A DNA stretch of 64,000 bases from Pseudomonas mohnii (GTDB lineage: Bacteria > Pseudomonadota > Gammaproteobacteria > Pseudomonadales > Pseudomonadaceae): the NCBI RefSeq assembly GCF_900105115.1, contig NZ_FNRV01000001.1, forward strand, positions 3,085,501 through 3,149,500, given 5' to 3'. The translations under genes were made by a program, and so were the position numbers. Below are positions 38,539 through 46,693 of the stretch, piece after piece. Numbering within the stretch: the stretch's first letter is position 1; the number at the start of each line of letters is the position of its first letter. Below the pieces are notes generated by a model. That model did not search any database. It saw nothing but the letters and a program-made list of their open reading frames with translations, and had not been told where the DNA came from.

Positions 38539-39987
38539 TCAGGGTTTGCCGGAGTTCGACGCTTGCGTTCGTCCGCTTTCCCACCCTCCGCCCAGGGCGA
38601 GGAACAAATCGATCTGGCTCATGGCAACTTGCGTGTTCGCCGTGGCCAGTTGCGCCGTGACGTCGGTGTAAGTGCGGGTCGCTTGCAGGTCCGCCAGGAA
38701 CGACTCGCGGCCGGCCTGGAAGAAGCGGTGCGTCTGGTCGGCCGCCAGTTTCGCCGATTGCTCGGCATCCGCCAGGGCATCACGGCGTTGCAGCAGCGCG
38801 GAGTACTGGGCCAGGGCGGTCTGGGTTTCGCGAATGGCGTTGAGCACAACGCCGTCAAAGTGTGCCAACACACCCTGGGTCGTGGCTTCGGCTTCACGGA
38901 TGCGGGCGCGGGTGCCGTTGGACGGTACGGTCCAGGTCAGCGACGGCCCGAACCCCCAACGGTTGGTGGATGGGTCGCCGAGATCACCCAGGATGCCGAC
39001 GGTACCGATGGTCGCGCCGATGCTGATTTTCGGGTACAGCTCGCCCGTAGCGATGCCGATACCGGCCGTCGCGGCCGCCAGTCGGCGCTCGGCCTGCCGC
39101 ACGTCGGGACGACGCTTGAGCAATGCGGCACCATCGCCCACAGGCACCAACTGCGCGATTTTCGGCAGTTCAGCGCAAGTCGCAGTGCCGGCCGGCAATT
39201 GATCCACAGGCTTGGCCAGCAGCATCGACAAACGGAACAACCCGGCCTGACGCGCCGCCTCATAACGGGGCATGTCGGCACGCAACGACTTGAATTGGGT
39301 TTGCGAGCGCGTGACCTGGGTCTCGTCGCCACGTCCGGCGTCGCGCAAGCGCTGGATCAGCGTGGTGCTCTGGGATTGCAGATCAAGGGAATGCTGGGCG
39401 ATCTCCCGCTCTTCGTTGGCCGCGCAGACCTGGGTGTAGGCCCGCACGACATCGGCCACCAGGGTGATGCGCGCGGTGTCGGCGGCGGCCTGGGTGGCAT
39501 CGGCGTTGGCCTTGGCCGCTTCGATGCCGCGCTGCAACGTACCGAACAGGTCGAACTGGTACGACGCGGAAATACCGATATCGCCGATGTTGGCCACCGG
39601 CACCTTTTCCGGCAACAGGAAGGCTTGGCCGGACTCCTGCAAACGCTCGGCGCCCATTTTCACGCCGCCGCTCCAGCCACCGGCCGCCTCGGCCTCGTCG
39701 ACTTGCGCACGAGCGCGCAACAGACTGGCCGCCGCCACGCGCAGATCGGTGTTGGATGCCATGGCTTGCTGCACCAGTTGATCGAGACGCGGGTCCCGAT
39801 ACAGGCGCCACCAATCGGCAGGCACCGGCGCCGAGACCACGGGCTTGCCTTCCACCGCCAGTTCGCCCTGCAAGTCTTCACGGTGGATGGCCGCTTCGTC
39901 CGGCAGGTGATAGTCCGGCCCGACCACCTGACACGCCGACAGCAACAAGCCTAATCCGGCAACCGCCAAACCCGTGGCTTTGCTCAT
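38539..39987 (-). CDS. Outer-membrane efflux lipoprotein (NodT/OprM family)
   Basis: A 482-residue TolC-like channel. A lipoprotein signal with lipobox LSAC (Cys19) is followed by VVGPDY, typical of NodT factors. Two OEP repeats at about 60-250 and 270-460 contain the usual long helices and the RRPDVRQAERRL motif. It overlaps the HlyD gene by four bases and completes a FUSC-type tripartite exporter. Confidence 0.92.
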   Translation of the reverse strand: MSKATGLAVAGLGLLLSACQVVGPDYHLPDEAAIHREDLQGELAVEGKPVVSAPVPADWWRLYRDPRLDQLVQQAMASNTDLRVAAASLLRARAQVDEAEAAGGWSGGVKMGAERLQESGQAFLLPEKVPVANIGDIGISASYQFDLFGTLQRGIEAAKANADATQAAADTARITLVADVVRAYTQVCAANEEREIAQHSLDLQSQSTTLIQRLRDAGRGDETQVTRSQTQFKSLRADMPRYEAARQAGLFRLSMLLAKPVDQLPAGTATCAELPKIAQLVPVGDGAALLKRRPDVRQAERRLAAATAGIGIATGELYPKISIGATIGTVGILGDLGDPSTNRWGFGPSLTWTVPSNGTRARIREAEATTQGVLAHFDGVVLNAIRETQTALAQYSALLQRRDALADAEQSAKLAADQTHRFFQAGRESFLADLQATRTYTDVTAQLATANTQVAMSQIDLFLALGGGWESGRTQASNSGKP

Positions 39988-40871
39988 TGCGCAGGCTCCC
40001 GGACCTGGTCGTCGATGATCGACACAGTCGCGGTGCGCCCGGCGATCATGCGGAAATCCGCCGGTACGTCATCGAAAGCAATCCGCACGGGAATCCGCTG
40101 GGCCAGGCGTACCCAGCTGAACGCCGGGTTGACGTTGGGCAACAGGTTGTTGCCGCTGGTGCGGTCGCGGTCTTCGATACCGGCGACGATGCTGACCACA
40201 TGGCCACGCAGGCGCGCGCGGTCACCAATCACCCGGATGTCGACGCTCTGGCCGATATGGATGCCGTCCAGCTTGGTTTCTTCAAAATAGCCGTCGATGT
40301 GAAACGAATTGCTGTCGACGATAGACAGCACCGGCCGCCCGGCACTGACGAATTCCTGGGCACGCGGTGCGCGGTCGTTGACATAACCGTCCACCGGGCT
40401 GCGAATCACCGAGCGGTCGAGGTTGAGCTGAGCACTGTCCACCGCCACCTGGGCTTCCATCAACGCCACTTGGGCACGGGCTACCTTCGACTGGCTTTCT
40501 TCCAGCTGTTCGGCGGGCACCAGATTGCCCAGGCCTTTGTTGCGCTTGGCTTCGCGCTGGGCCTGGGCCAGGGTTTCTTCACGGTCGGCGACCGCGGCTT
40601 TCGCCTGGCGCAGGGCCAGCTTGAATCGGTCCTGATCGATGCTGAACAGCACCTGACCGCGCTTGACCGGCTGGTTGTCGCGCACGTCCACCTGCTGGAT
40701 CAGCCCGGAAACGTCCGGGGCGATCTGCACAATGTCGGCACGGATGTGACCGTCGCGGGTCCAGGGGGCAAACATGTAATACAGCACCATCCGCCAGACC
40801 ACGACCACGGCGAAGCTCACGATCAACAGGGTCAGGGCCACGCGGCCGATGGTCAATAAAGGCTTTTTCAT
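39984..40871 (-). CDS. HlyD-family membrane fusion protein (AaeA-like)
   Basis: A 295-residue periplasmic adaptor. The N-terminal anchor VALTLLIVSFAVVVVWRMVL is followed by a barrel-sandwich half-motif (RADIVQIAPDVSGLIQQVDVRDNQPVKRGQVLFSID), an alpha-helical hairpin with EETLAQAQREAKRNK, and the second half (VIRSPVDGYVNDR). The size and partners match AaeA. It overlaps both neighbours by ATGA. Confidence 0.92.
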   Translation of the reverse strand: MKKPLLTIGRVALTLLIVSFAVVVVWRMVLYYMFAPWTRDGHIRADIVQIAPDVSGLIQQVDVRDNQPVKRGQVLFSIDQDRFKLALRQAKAAVADREETLAQAQREAKRNKGLGNLVPAEQLEESQSKVARAQVALMEAQVAVDSAQLNLDRSVIRSPVDGYVNDRAPRAQEFVSAGRPVLSIVDSNSFHIDGYFEETKLDGIHIGQSVDIRVIGDRARLRGHVVSIVAGIEDRDRTSGNNLLPNVNPAFSWVRLAQRIPVRIAFDDVPADFRMIAGRTATVSIIDDQVREPAQ

Positions 40872-41077
40872 GTCATCAGGTATCGACTGAGTGAGTCCAC
40901 GACGCCAAGCAGCAAGGCGTAGAGAGCCACGTTAAACAATGCCCGGTGCCAGACCAGACGATAAAAGTGCAGACGCGTGAGCACCCCGTGCACCAACAGG
41001 AACAACACATAGGTAATGCCCATCAGCACCAGCAGTGTGGGCAGGAATACCCCGCTGAGATCCAGGTCACCAATCAT
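40868..41077 (-). CDS. DUF1656 membrane protein (AaeX-like)
   Basis: A 69-residue protein with two membrane helices (LPTLLVLMGITYVLFLLVHGVL, ALFNVALYALLLGVVD), the usual tiny companion of FUSC exporters. It overlaps FUSC and HlyD genes by four bases on each side. Confidence 0.92.
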   Translation of the reverse strand: MIGDLDLSGVFLPTLLVLMGITYVLFLLVHGVLTRLHFYRLVWHRALFNVALYALLLGVVDSLSRYLMT

Positions 41078-43146
41078 AAAGGCGCTCCATCGATGCCATG
41101 GGGAAGCGGTTCTTCAAGCTCGGCGGAACCGACAAATTCGATGCCAGGCAACAACGCCAGGCGCAAGCCACTCAAGGCGTGCAACAGTTGCAGGCGGGTC
41201 TCGTCATCGCCCGCGCCGCCAAGCGCTCGACGGGCTCGGTCCATGGTCATCAGCAGCGGGCTCGGTGCGGGCAAGCGCCTGCCAGCCTTGAGGCACGCCT
41301 TGAAGTATTCGCCGACCTCGGCCACCACTTGGCGCAACAGCGCGTTCGGCACCCCGTCAATACGCGGCGCGTAGGCGAGAAGATCGAGCATATTCAGCGC
41401 CACGCGGGCTTCCCGCAGGGCGATCCCGGTGTCCTGCCCGGTCAAGGCCAGACGCGGCAAATGCTGCATCAGGCGGTCAAGCATTTGCACGCCAAGATGC
41501 CGGTGCTCGGCCAGACTGGCCGGCTCGGACAGGCCGACAATGTCACGCCAACTGAATCGGGTCAGACGCTTGGCCGCCAGTTCGGCGCCGAATGGCCGGG
41601 CGATCAGGGTCCAGACAAACGCAAACAGCAAGCCCACGGGGCCGGCCAGGTTGGCGTTGGCAAAGCTGAGGAAGTCCGCGTCGTACGCCCCCTGAATGCT
41701 AATGAAGGACGAGGTGTTGACCAGTGTCAGCAACATGCCCAGGTAAAACTGCGGCTTGACGGTCAAGGTGCCGACGATGATGAACGGCACGGCGAACGCC
41801 AGCACCAGCATCGGGAAATCGTGCAGGTTGGGCAGCACCAGAAACAGGTAAAGACTGGCGAACAACACCGACATCGCCGTCCAGAAAAAGAACCGGTAAA
41901 TCTGTGGTGCAGGGTCGTCCATCGAGGCGAAGAAGCTGCACGCCACGGCCGCCAGAATCACGGCGGAGCCCCCGTCGGTCCAGCCCAGCAGAATCCACAG
42001 CACCGATGCAACGATGATCGCCGTGACGGTGGACGCCGCTGAATAAAGCATCAGGCCGCGATCCAGAAATGGCGACAGTCGGCCGAGCCGCCAATGCCGA
42101 TACACCGCGTGCCAACTGTCTTGGTTTTCGCATTGGATGGCGATTTGCAGACTGCGGCAGTCCTGCCACAGATCGATCCATTCGCCGAGGCGGTACAGCG
42201 CGTTGGAGAACAACAGCTGCTTGCGGTCCTCCAGCGCTTCGACATTGGGTTGAAGGGCTTCGACCTGGTCTTTGAGCGCCTGCCAGCGATCGACATCCGC
42301 GTCCTTGTGTTGCAGCCATTCGCTGGCGGCGTCGAGGAGTGGCGCGAACTTATCCACAAGTTCGGGCGTGCGCCGTTCCAGGGCGCAAAGCGCATCGTCC
42401 AGGGCATCGACCACGGTCAGCAGGTGGATCATCCTTCCGCGCAGTTCCTTGGTGTTGCGCACCGTTTGCGGCCGCGCGCCTTCGTGGGGCAACTGACCGA
42501 TCATCAGCTCCAGGCTATTGAAGGTCGCCACCATCGACGCACGCAACGCACTGGCTTCGGCCGGTTGCACATGGCGACCGAGGAATTGCAGGCTATAGGT
42601 CGAGGCATCGGCGAACCACTTGCTCACCGAATCGTTGAACACCGGGGCCAGCCGCCGAGGCCAGAACATCGCGCCGACGACCGCCGCAACGGCGATGCCG
42701 AGGAAGATCTCCTCCGTGCGTGCCTCGGCGACGTCCCACACCGACAACGGGTTATTCATCACCGGCAACGCGATCAGCGGCAAGGTGTAACCGGCGAGCA
42801 TCAACGCGTAGTTGTTGGCGGTGCGCAGGTGCAGGGACAGAAACAGCAGAATCCCGGTCCACAGTGCCACCACCAGCACCAGCACATAGGGGCTCTGGAC
42901 AAACATCGGCACGAAAAACACCGCCGCGGCAGCACCGAGGAAGGTGCCCACTGCGCGGTACAGCGCCTTGGAACTGGTCGGGCCGACAAACGGGCTGGAA
43001 ACGATATACACCGTGGCCATCGCCCAGTAAGGCCGCGGCATTTGCATGAGCAAGGCGATGTAGAGCGCAATCATCGAGGCGGCGAACGTGCGCACACCGA
43101 AGAACCAGTCCCGCGCCGGGGGCACGCCGGTAAAAAAGCCGCTCAA
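41074..43146 (-). CDS. FUSC-family aromatic acid exporter (AaeB/fusaric-acid-resistance type)
   Basis: A 690-residue inner-membrane transporter. There are two sets of membrane helices, about 20-160 and 365-510, each followed by a long cytoplasmic region. The N-terminal part MIALYIALLMQMPRPYWAMATVYIVSSP is the FUSC hallmark. It probably exports aromatic acids or fusaric-acid-like compounds together with the HlyD and OMF proteins. It overlaps the MarR gene by four bases. The substrate is not visible from sequence. Confidence 0.92.
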   Translation of the reverse strand: MSGFFTGVPPARDWFFGVRTFAASMIALYIALLMQMPRPYWAMATVYIVSSPFVGPTSSKALYRAVGTFLGAAAAVFFVPMFVQSPYVLVLVVALWTGILLFLSLHLRTANNYALMLAGYTLPLIALPVMNNPLSVWDVAEARTEEIFLGIAVAAVVGAMFWPRRLAPVFNDSVSKWFADASTYSLQFLGRHVQPAEASALRASMVATFNSLELMIGQLPHEGARPQTVRNTKELRGRMIHLLTVVDALDDALCALERRTPELVDKFAPLLDAASEWLQHKDADVDRWQALKDQVEALQPNVEALEDRKQLLFSNALYRLGEWIDLWQDCRSLQIAIQCENQDSWHAVYRHWRLGRLSPFLDRGLMLYSAASTVTAIIVASVLWILLGWTDGGSAVILAAVACSFFASMDDPAPQIYRFFFWTAMSVLFASLYLFLVLPNLHDFPMLVLAFAVPFIIVGTLTVKPQFYLGMLLTLVNTSSFISIQGAYDADFLSFANANLAGPVGLLFAFVWTLIARPFGAELAAKRLTRFSWRDIVGLSEPASLAEHRHLGVQMLDRLMQHLPRLALTGQDTGIALREARVALNMLDLLAYAPRIDGVPNALLRQVVAEVGEYFKACLKAGRRLPAPSPLLMTMDRARRALGGAGDDETRLQLLHALSGLRLALLPGIEFVGSAELEEPLPHGIDGAPL

Positions 43147-43610
43147 GGGTAGAGCACCGGTGCTTGTCCGGCCGACTCGAAGGCCTTCAATACACGCAAG
43201 GTGGCTTCGAGGTCGAGCGCATCGATGCCTTCGAGCACCTCACTGCGCAAGCGCACCAGCTCAACTTCGACGGCTTGCACCAGTGTCCGACCGCTGTCGG
43301 TGAGGCTCAGGCATTTGGCGCGGCGATCCTGCGCATCCTCGGTGCGACAGACGTACCCGGCGTGACACAACTGATCGAGCAACCGCACCAGGGAAGGACT
43401 CTCCATCCCCGCCGCCTGCGCCACCGTCACCTGACGCACCCCCTCGCCCAACCGTCCGATCATCAACAACGGCACGGCACAGGCTTCGGAAATTCCGTAA
43501 TTGAGCAGCGTGCTCTGGCAGATTTTCCGCCAATGCCTGGCGGCCACCACCATGGAGCTGCTGATGTTCATCTGCAGAGCGTCGAGATTATTCGGCACGG
43601 GAGAAAACAC
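43143..43610 (-). CDS. MarR-family regulator of the FUSC efflux operon
   Basis: Winged-helix repressor of up to 155 residues, with the core VAQAAGMESPSLVRLLDQLCHAGYV and the wing RTEDAQDRRAKCLSLTDSG. The frame begins with a GTG at 43610 lacking a clear ribosome site; an ATG at 43571 is the alternative. First gene of the five-gene operon, so autorepression is likely. A perfect palindrome abuts the first start codon. Confidence 0.88.
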   Translation of the reverse strand: MFSPVPNNLDALQMNISSSMVVAARHWRKICQSTLLNYGISEACAVPLLMIGRLGEGVRQVTVAQAAGMESPSLVRLLDQLCHAGYVCRTEDAQDRRAKCLSLTDSGRTLVQAVEVELVRLRSEVLEGIDALDLEATLRVLKAFESAGQAPVLYP

Positions 43611-43613
43611 ACT

Positions 43614-43627
43614 GTTAGTTTGCTAAC
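43614..43627. promoter_or_regulatory. Palindrome GTTAG-TTTG-CTAAC, candidate MarR operator
   Basis: A perfect 5-base inverted repeat with a 4-base spacer, three bases upstream of the GTG start of the MarR gene. Size and place fit a MarR dimer site. Confidence 0.55.
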
Positions 43628-43768
43628 TATCAATATGGCATTGGAGAGGTTTTTCCGTCAAGTTTTGAAACAAATTGGTTTCCACCCGTCGCAAGCAGAA
43701 TGCGATGGACCTGACAGAGTACTGATGATGTATATACTTTATTGGTACCCGATCCAGGAACACTCACC

Positions 43769-44047
43769 ATGTCAAAACAAGCCGTTTTTACAATGAAACT
43801 CGAATCAGATTTGCGCGAACAATTCATGGCCGAAGCAGAAGCCGCTCACCGCCCTGCCTCACAAATCGTCCGGGAAATGATGCGCCAGTTTGTCCAAACG
43901 CAACGAGAATCTCGTGAATACGAGGCCTTCCTGCAACGCAAAGTGGACATCGCCCGCACCTCAATGCACAGCGGCAACGGCCTGACGAATGAGGAAGTGG
44001 AAGCAGAGTTCGCCGCCAGGCGTGGGAAGGCAGCCACAGAACAATGA
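43769..44047 (+). CDS. Antitoxin of a ParD-like/ribbon-helix-helix type
   Basis: A 92-residue protein. The N-terminal ribbon-helix-helix reads AVFTMKLESDLREQFMAEAE, then ASQIVREMMRQFV. A charged C-terminal tail (EEVEAEFAARRGK) would bind the toxin. The ATG at 43769 has AGGA upstream. It overlaps the toxin frame by ATGA. The surrounding 700 bases are less GC-rich than the neighbours, suggesting acquisition. Confidence 0.85.
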   Translation: MSKQAVFTMKLESDLREQFMAEAEAAHRPASQIVREMMRQFVQTQRESREYEAFLQRKVDIARTSMHSGNGLTNEEVEAEFAARRGKAATEQ

Positions 44048-44325
44048 GGATAATCTGGACGTGAGAAGCCGCACAGGATCGTGCAGATATTTGGGACTAC
44101 CTGTATGCCATCAACCCGAAAGCGGCCATCGACATGGACAATCGCTTCAGCGATGCGATATCCAGGCTTGCGCAACACCCTGACAGTGGCCCTGCCGGAA
44201 TCATTGCCGGCACTCGCGAGCTGATTCCCCATCAGAGTTATCGAATTGTTTATGAACAGGCAGTGAACGCAATCTGGATACTTGCTCTGGTTCATACGTC
44301 CCGTCAGTGGCCGCCAGAGAATTGA
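44044..44325 (+). pseudogene. RelE/ParE-family toxin with in-frame TGA at codon 7
   Basis: From the ATG at 44044 the reading is MRIIWT, then TGA (44062-44064). It continues in the same frame as EAAQDRADIWDYL, AIDMDNRFSDAISRL, AGTRELIPHQSYRIVYE and ILALVHTSRQWPP to a TGA at 44325. The continuation has the standard ParE features (RADIWDYL helix, YRIVYE strand, HTSRQWP end). One base change (for example CGA to TGA) explains it. No good in-frame restart lies near the N-terminus, so the toxin is probably inactive unless read-through occurs. Confidence 0.85.
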
Positions 44326-44329
44326 ACGT

Positions 44330-44575
44330 CTATACCCCCCGCCCCTTCCTCAACATCACATCCAGCTGATCAACCACCTCCGCCCAATCGGCATCCTCCA
44401 GAATATCGTCGCGCAGAAAATCCGCCTGGCTCTGGGTCCAGAAGAACGCATCCGCCAGGTGCAGCTCCGGTTTGAGCGGTGAATGGGTGGAAATGAATTT
44501 ATCGATGCTTTCGGCGTCGTCGGGCAGGCCGAGTTGTTTGAACAGCGATGGGAGGCTGTGGGTCGGGTTTTCCAT
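44330..44575 (-). CDS. DUF2789 protein
   Basis: An 81-residue protein of the DUF2789 family: HSLPSLFKQLGLPDDAESID, then FISTHSPL and ADAFFWTQSQADFLRDDILEDADWAEVVDQLD. Small and acidic, probably helical and cytoplasmic. AGGAG precedes the ATG. Function unknown. Confidence 0.88.
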   Translation of the reverse strand: MENPTHSLPSLFKQLGLPDDAESIDKFISTHSPLKPELHLADAFFWTQSQADFLRDDILEDADWAEVVDQLDVMLRKGRGV

Positions 44576-44620
44576 GTCTGGAGCTCCTGTGAATCAATGA
44601 AGGGACCGCTGCGCGGTCAA

Positions 44621-44708
44621 TCGCGGGCAAGCCCGCTCCCACAGGTTCAGTGTTGATCACAAATCTGCGGCTCAACTCAATCACTGTGGGAGCGAGGCTT
44701 GCCCGCGA
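44621..44708. repeat. REPIN: inverted REP pair, GGGCTTGCCCGCGA-like variant
   Basis: Left copy TCGCGGGCAAGCCCGCTCCC and right copy GTGGGAGCGAGGCTTGCCCG flank about 45 bases between the DUF2789 and YbaK-like genes. Confidence 0.8.
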
Positions 44709-44734
44709 TGGCGGCGGTACTGGCGTCGCGAATC

Positions 44735-45196
44735 TCAATGACTCAACTCCCGCACCTCGGCATGCGGCACCATTTTCAGGAACTGTGGCATGTCCATGTG
44801 CAGCAGGTTGATGTGGTTGCCGGCTTCCAGATAAATGTCCTTTTGCCGGGTCAGCAGTGGGTCGATGACCACGTCCAGCCCATAGGCCTCACCCAGGGCC
44901 GGTACGGCGCCGCGCTCGCAATCATCGAACAGGTGCGGCAGATTGCTTTCGCGCGAGACTTGCCATTCGCCGCTGCTGCGCACTTTGCTCAGGTCCAGGT
45001 GGCGACTGGCGGGCAACACGGCCATCAGATAATGACCATGGTGGTCGTCGAGGATGACTGACTTGGCCACCCGCTCGGCTGGAATGCCCGCGACTCGCGC
45101 CGTTTCCAGGCTACTGGCCGAGTGAGGGTGGGTGACGATGTCATATTCGCATTGAGCCTTTTCCAGGCTTCGCTGCACGGTTCTTGCCATACGCAT
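44735..45196 (-). CDS. YbaK/EbsC-family aminoacyl-tRNA deacylase-like protein
   Basis: A 153-residue protein with the YbaK fold: THPHSASSLETARVAGIPAERVAKSVILDDHHGHYLMAVLPASRHLDL, with the conserved Lys in VAKSVIL, and GAVPALGEAYGLDVVID. It probably hydrolyses a mischarged tRNA or a related ester. The ATG at 45196 (GAGGTG) gives the usual length; sequence further upstream is not expected to be translated. Confidence 0.88.
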   Translation of the reverse strand: MRMARTVQRSLEKAQCEYDIVTHPHSASSLETARVAGIPAERVAKSVILDDHHGHYLMAVLPASRHLDLSKVRSSGEWQVSRESNLPHLFDDCERGAVPALGEAYGLDVVIDPLLTRQKDIYLEAGNHINLLHMDMPQFLKMVPHAEVRELSH

Positions 45197-45392
45197 GATG
45201 CACCTCGGTGTCCGCAACAACGTCTGACGGACGATGGTTGACGCTTTTCCACGTAGTGAAAGTCTAGGCCCGCCGGGCCAAACCGGTGGGAAATCCGCCC
45301 ATTGGACACGTCGACACCTGAACAAAATTCATACAACCGAACGGTCAACTAAACTGTATACAGAACCGTCCACGACGCTCCCGGAGGGTGAC

Positions 45393-45926
45393 GTGAATAC
45401 GCGCTGTTGTACCGCTGCACTGCTAATGGCGTTGAGCGCGTCAGCCTTCGCCGCAGACACTGTCGGGCTACCGGCGACCAGTCCCGCCGGAATCTGGTTG
45501 ATCACCTTCGGCCTCGCGTTCCTGATCGCCGAGGCGGCCCTGCCCAATTACGGCGTGATTGGCCTGGGCGGAATCGTGATGTTCGTGATCGGCGCGCTGA
45601 TCCTGACCAATGCCGAACTCCCTGCTCCGTTAATGATCGTTTTGGGCTTGATCAGTGCTTTGCTGCTGGCGTTCCTGCTGATCCGCGCCCTGAAGACCCG
45701 CCCGCGCCATACCGTCAGCGGCGATGCCGTGCTGGTCGGCAGCATCACCCCCGTCACGTCATTGCTGGCCGACGATGCCTGCCACGGCTGGGTGCATTTG
45801 CAGGGCGAATACTGGCAAGTGTCGAGCGCCAAACCCCTGCAGATCGGGCAGAAAGTACGCGTGGTGTCGCGCAAGGGATTAATGCTGAAAGTGGCCGCGA
45901 CTGACGCGGTGCCAGCGGGAGAATAG
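45393..45926 (+). CDS. NfeD-family membrane protein
   Basis: A 177-residue protein starting at GTG with a strong GGAGG five bases upstream. A signal peptide ([13 protein letters not shown]) precedes membrane helices at about 30-105 ([28 protein letters not shown] and following) and a C-terminal OB-fold NfeD domain ([42 protein letters not shown]). This is the short NfeD type without the ClpP-like protease part. It precedes the slipin gene by two bases, the classical NfeD-stomatin operon. Confidence 0.9.
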   Translation: MNTRCCTAALLMALSASAFAADTVGLPATSPAGIWLITFGLAFLIAEAALPNYGVIGLGGIVMFVIGALILTNAELPAPLMIVLGLISALLLAFLLIRALKTRPRHTVSGDAVLVGSITPVTSLLADDACHGWVHLQGEYWQVSSAKPLQIGQKVRVVSRKGLMLKVAATDAVPAGE

Positions 45927-45928
45927 TC

Positions 45929-46687
45929 ATGGGCCTGCAAGTGGGTTTTGTCGCGCTGCTGTTACTGCTGATCGCGCTGGCAGGTTCGACCTTCCGCATC
46001 CTGCGTGAATACGAACGCGGGGTGGTGTTCCAGCTCGGACGCTTTTGGCAGGTCAAGGGCCCGGGCCTGATTCTGTTGATTCCGGTGGTTCAGCAAATGG
46101 TTCGCGTCGACTTGCGCACCGTGGTGCTCGACGTCCCGGCGCAAGACGTGATCACCCGCGATAACGTCTCGGTCAAGGTCAACGCCGTGCTGTACTTCCG
46201 CGTACTCGATCCACAGAAGGCGATTATCCAGGTCGAGGACTTCCTGATGGCCACCAGTCAGCTGGCGCAAACCACCTTGCGCGCGGTGCTGGGCAAACAC
46301 GAACTCGATGAGCTGCTGGCTGAGCGCGAACGGCTGAACATCGATATCCAGCAAGTGCTCGACGCCCAGACCGATGCATGGGGCATCAAGGTGGCCAATG
46401 TCGAGATCAAGCACGTGGACCTCAACGAATCGATGATTCGCGCCATTGCCAAACAGGCTGAAGCGGAGCGTGAGCGGCGGGCCAAGGTGATCCACGCCGA
46501 AGGCGAACTGCAGGCCTCGGAAAAACTCATGCAGGCCGCCGAAATGCTCGGTCGCCAGCCCGGGGCCATGCAGTTGCGTTACATGCAGACGCTCAGCTCG
46601 ATCGCCGGCGACAAGAGTTCGACCATCGTCTTCCCACTGCCGATCGAACTGCTCAAGGGCATGGCGGACTTGTCGTCGAAACCTTGA
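45929..46687 (+). CDS. Slipin (stomatin-like SPFH protein)
   Basis: A 252-residue protein with a membrane hairpin ([18 protein letters not shown]), an SPFH/Band 7 domain ([21 protein letters not shown], then [25 protein letters not shown]) and a coiled coil ([26 protein letters not shown]). It probably organises membrane microdomains with the NfeD partner. It starts two bases after nfeD. Confidence 0.93.
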   Translation: MGLQVGFVALLLLLIALAGSTFRILREYERGVVFQLGRFWQVKGPGLILLIPVVQQMVRVDLRTVVLDVPAQDVITRDNVSVKVNAVLYFRVLDPQKAIIQVEDFLMATSQLAQTTLRAVLGKHELDELLAERERLNIDIQQVLDAQTDAWGIKVANVEIKHVDLNESMIRAIAKQAEAERERRAKVIHAEGELQASEKLMQAAEMLGRQPGAMQLRYMQTLSSIAGDKSSTIVFPLPIELLKGMADLSSKP

Positions 46688-46693
46688 GCGCCG

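Noticed and set aside
41098..43152. Plus-strand frames opposite the FUSC gene
   Set aside because: Antisense shadows without domains or ribosome sites.
44062..44064. TGA in the toxin as a selenocysteine codon
   Set aside because: ParE/RelE proteins have no selenocysteine form, the position is not catalytic, and no selenocysteine insertion element is apparent after the codon.
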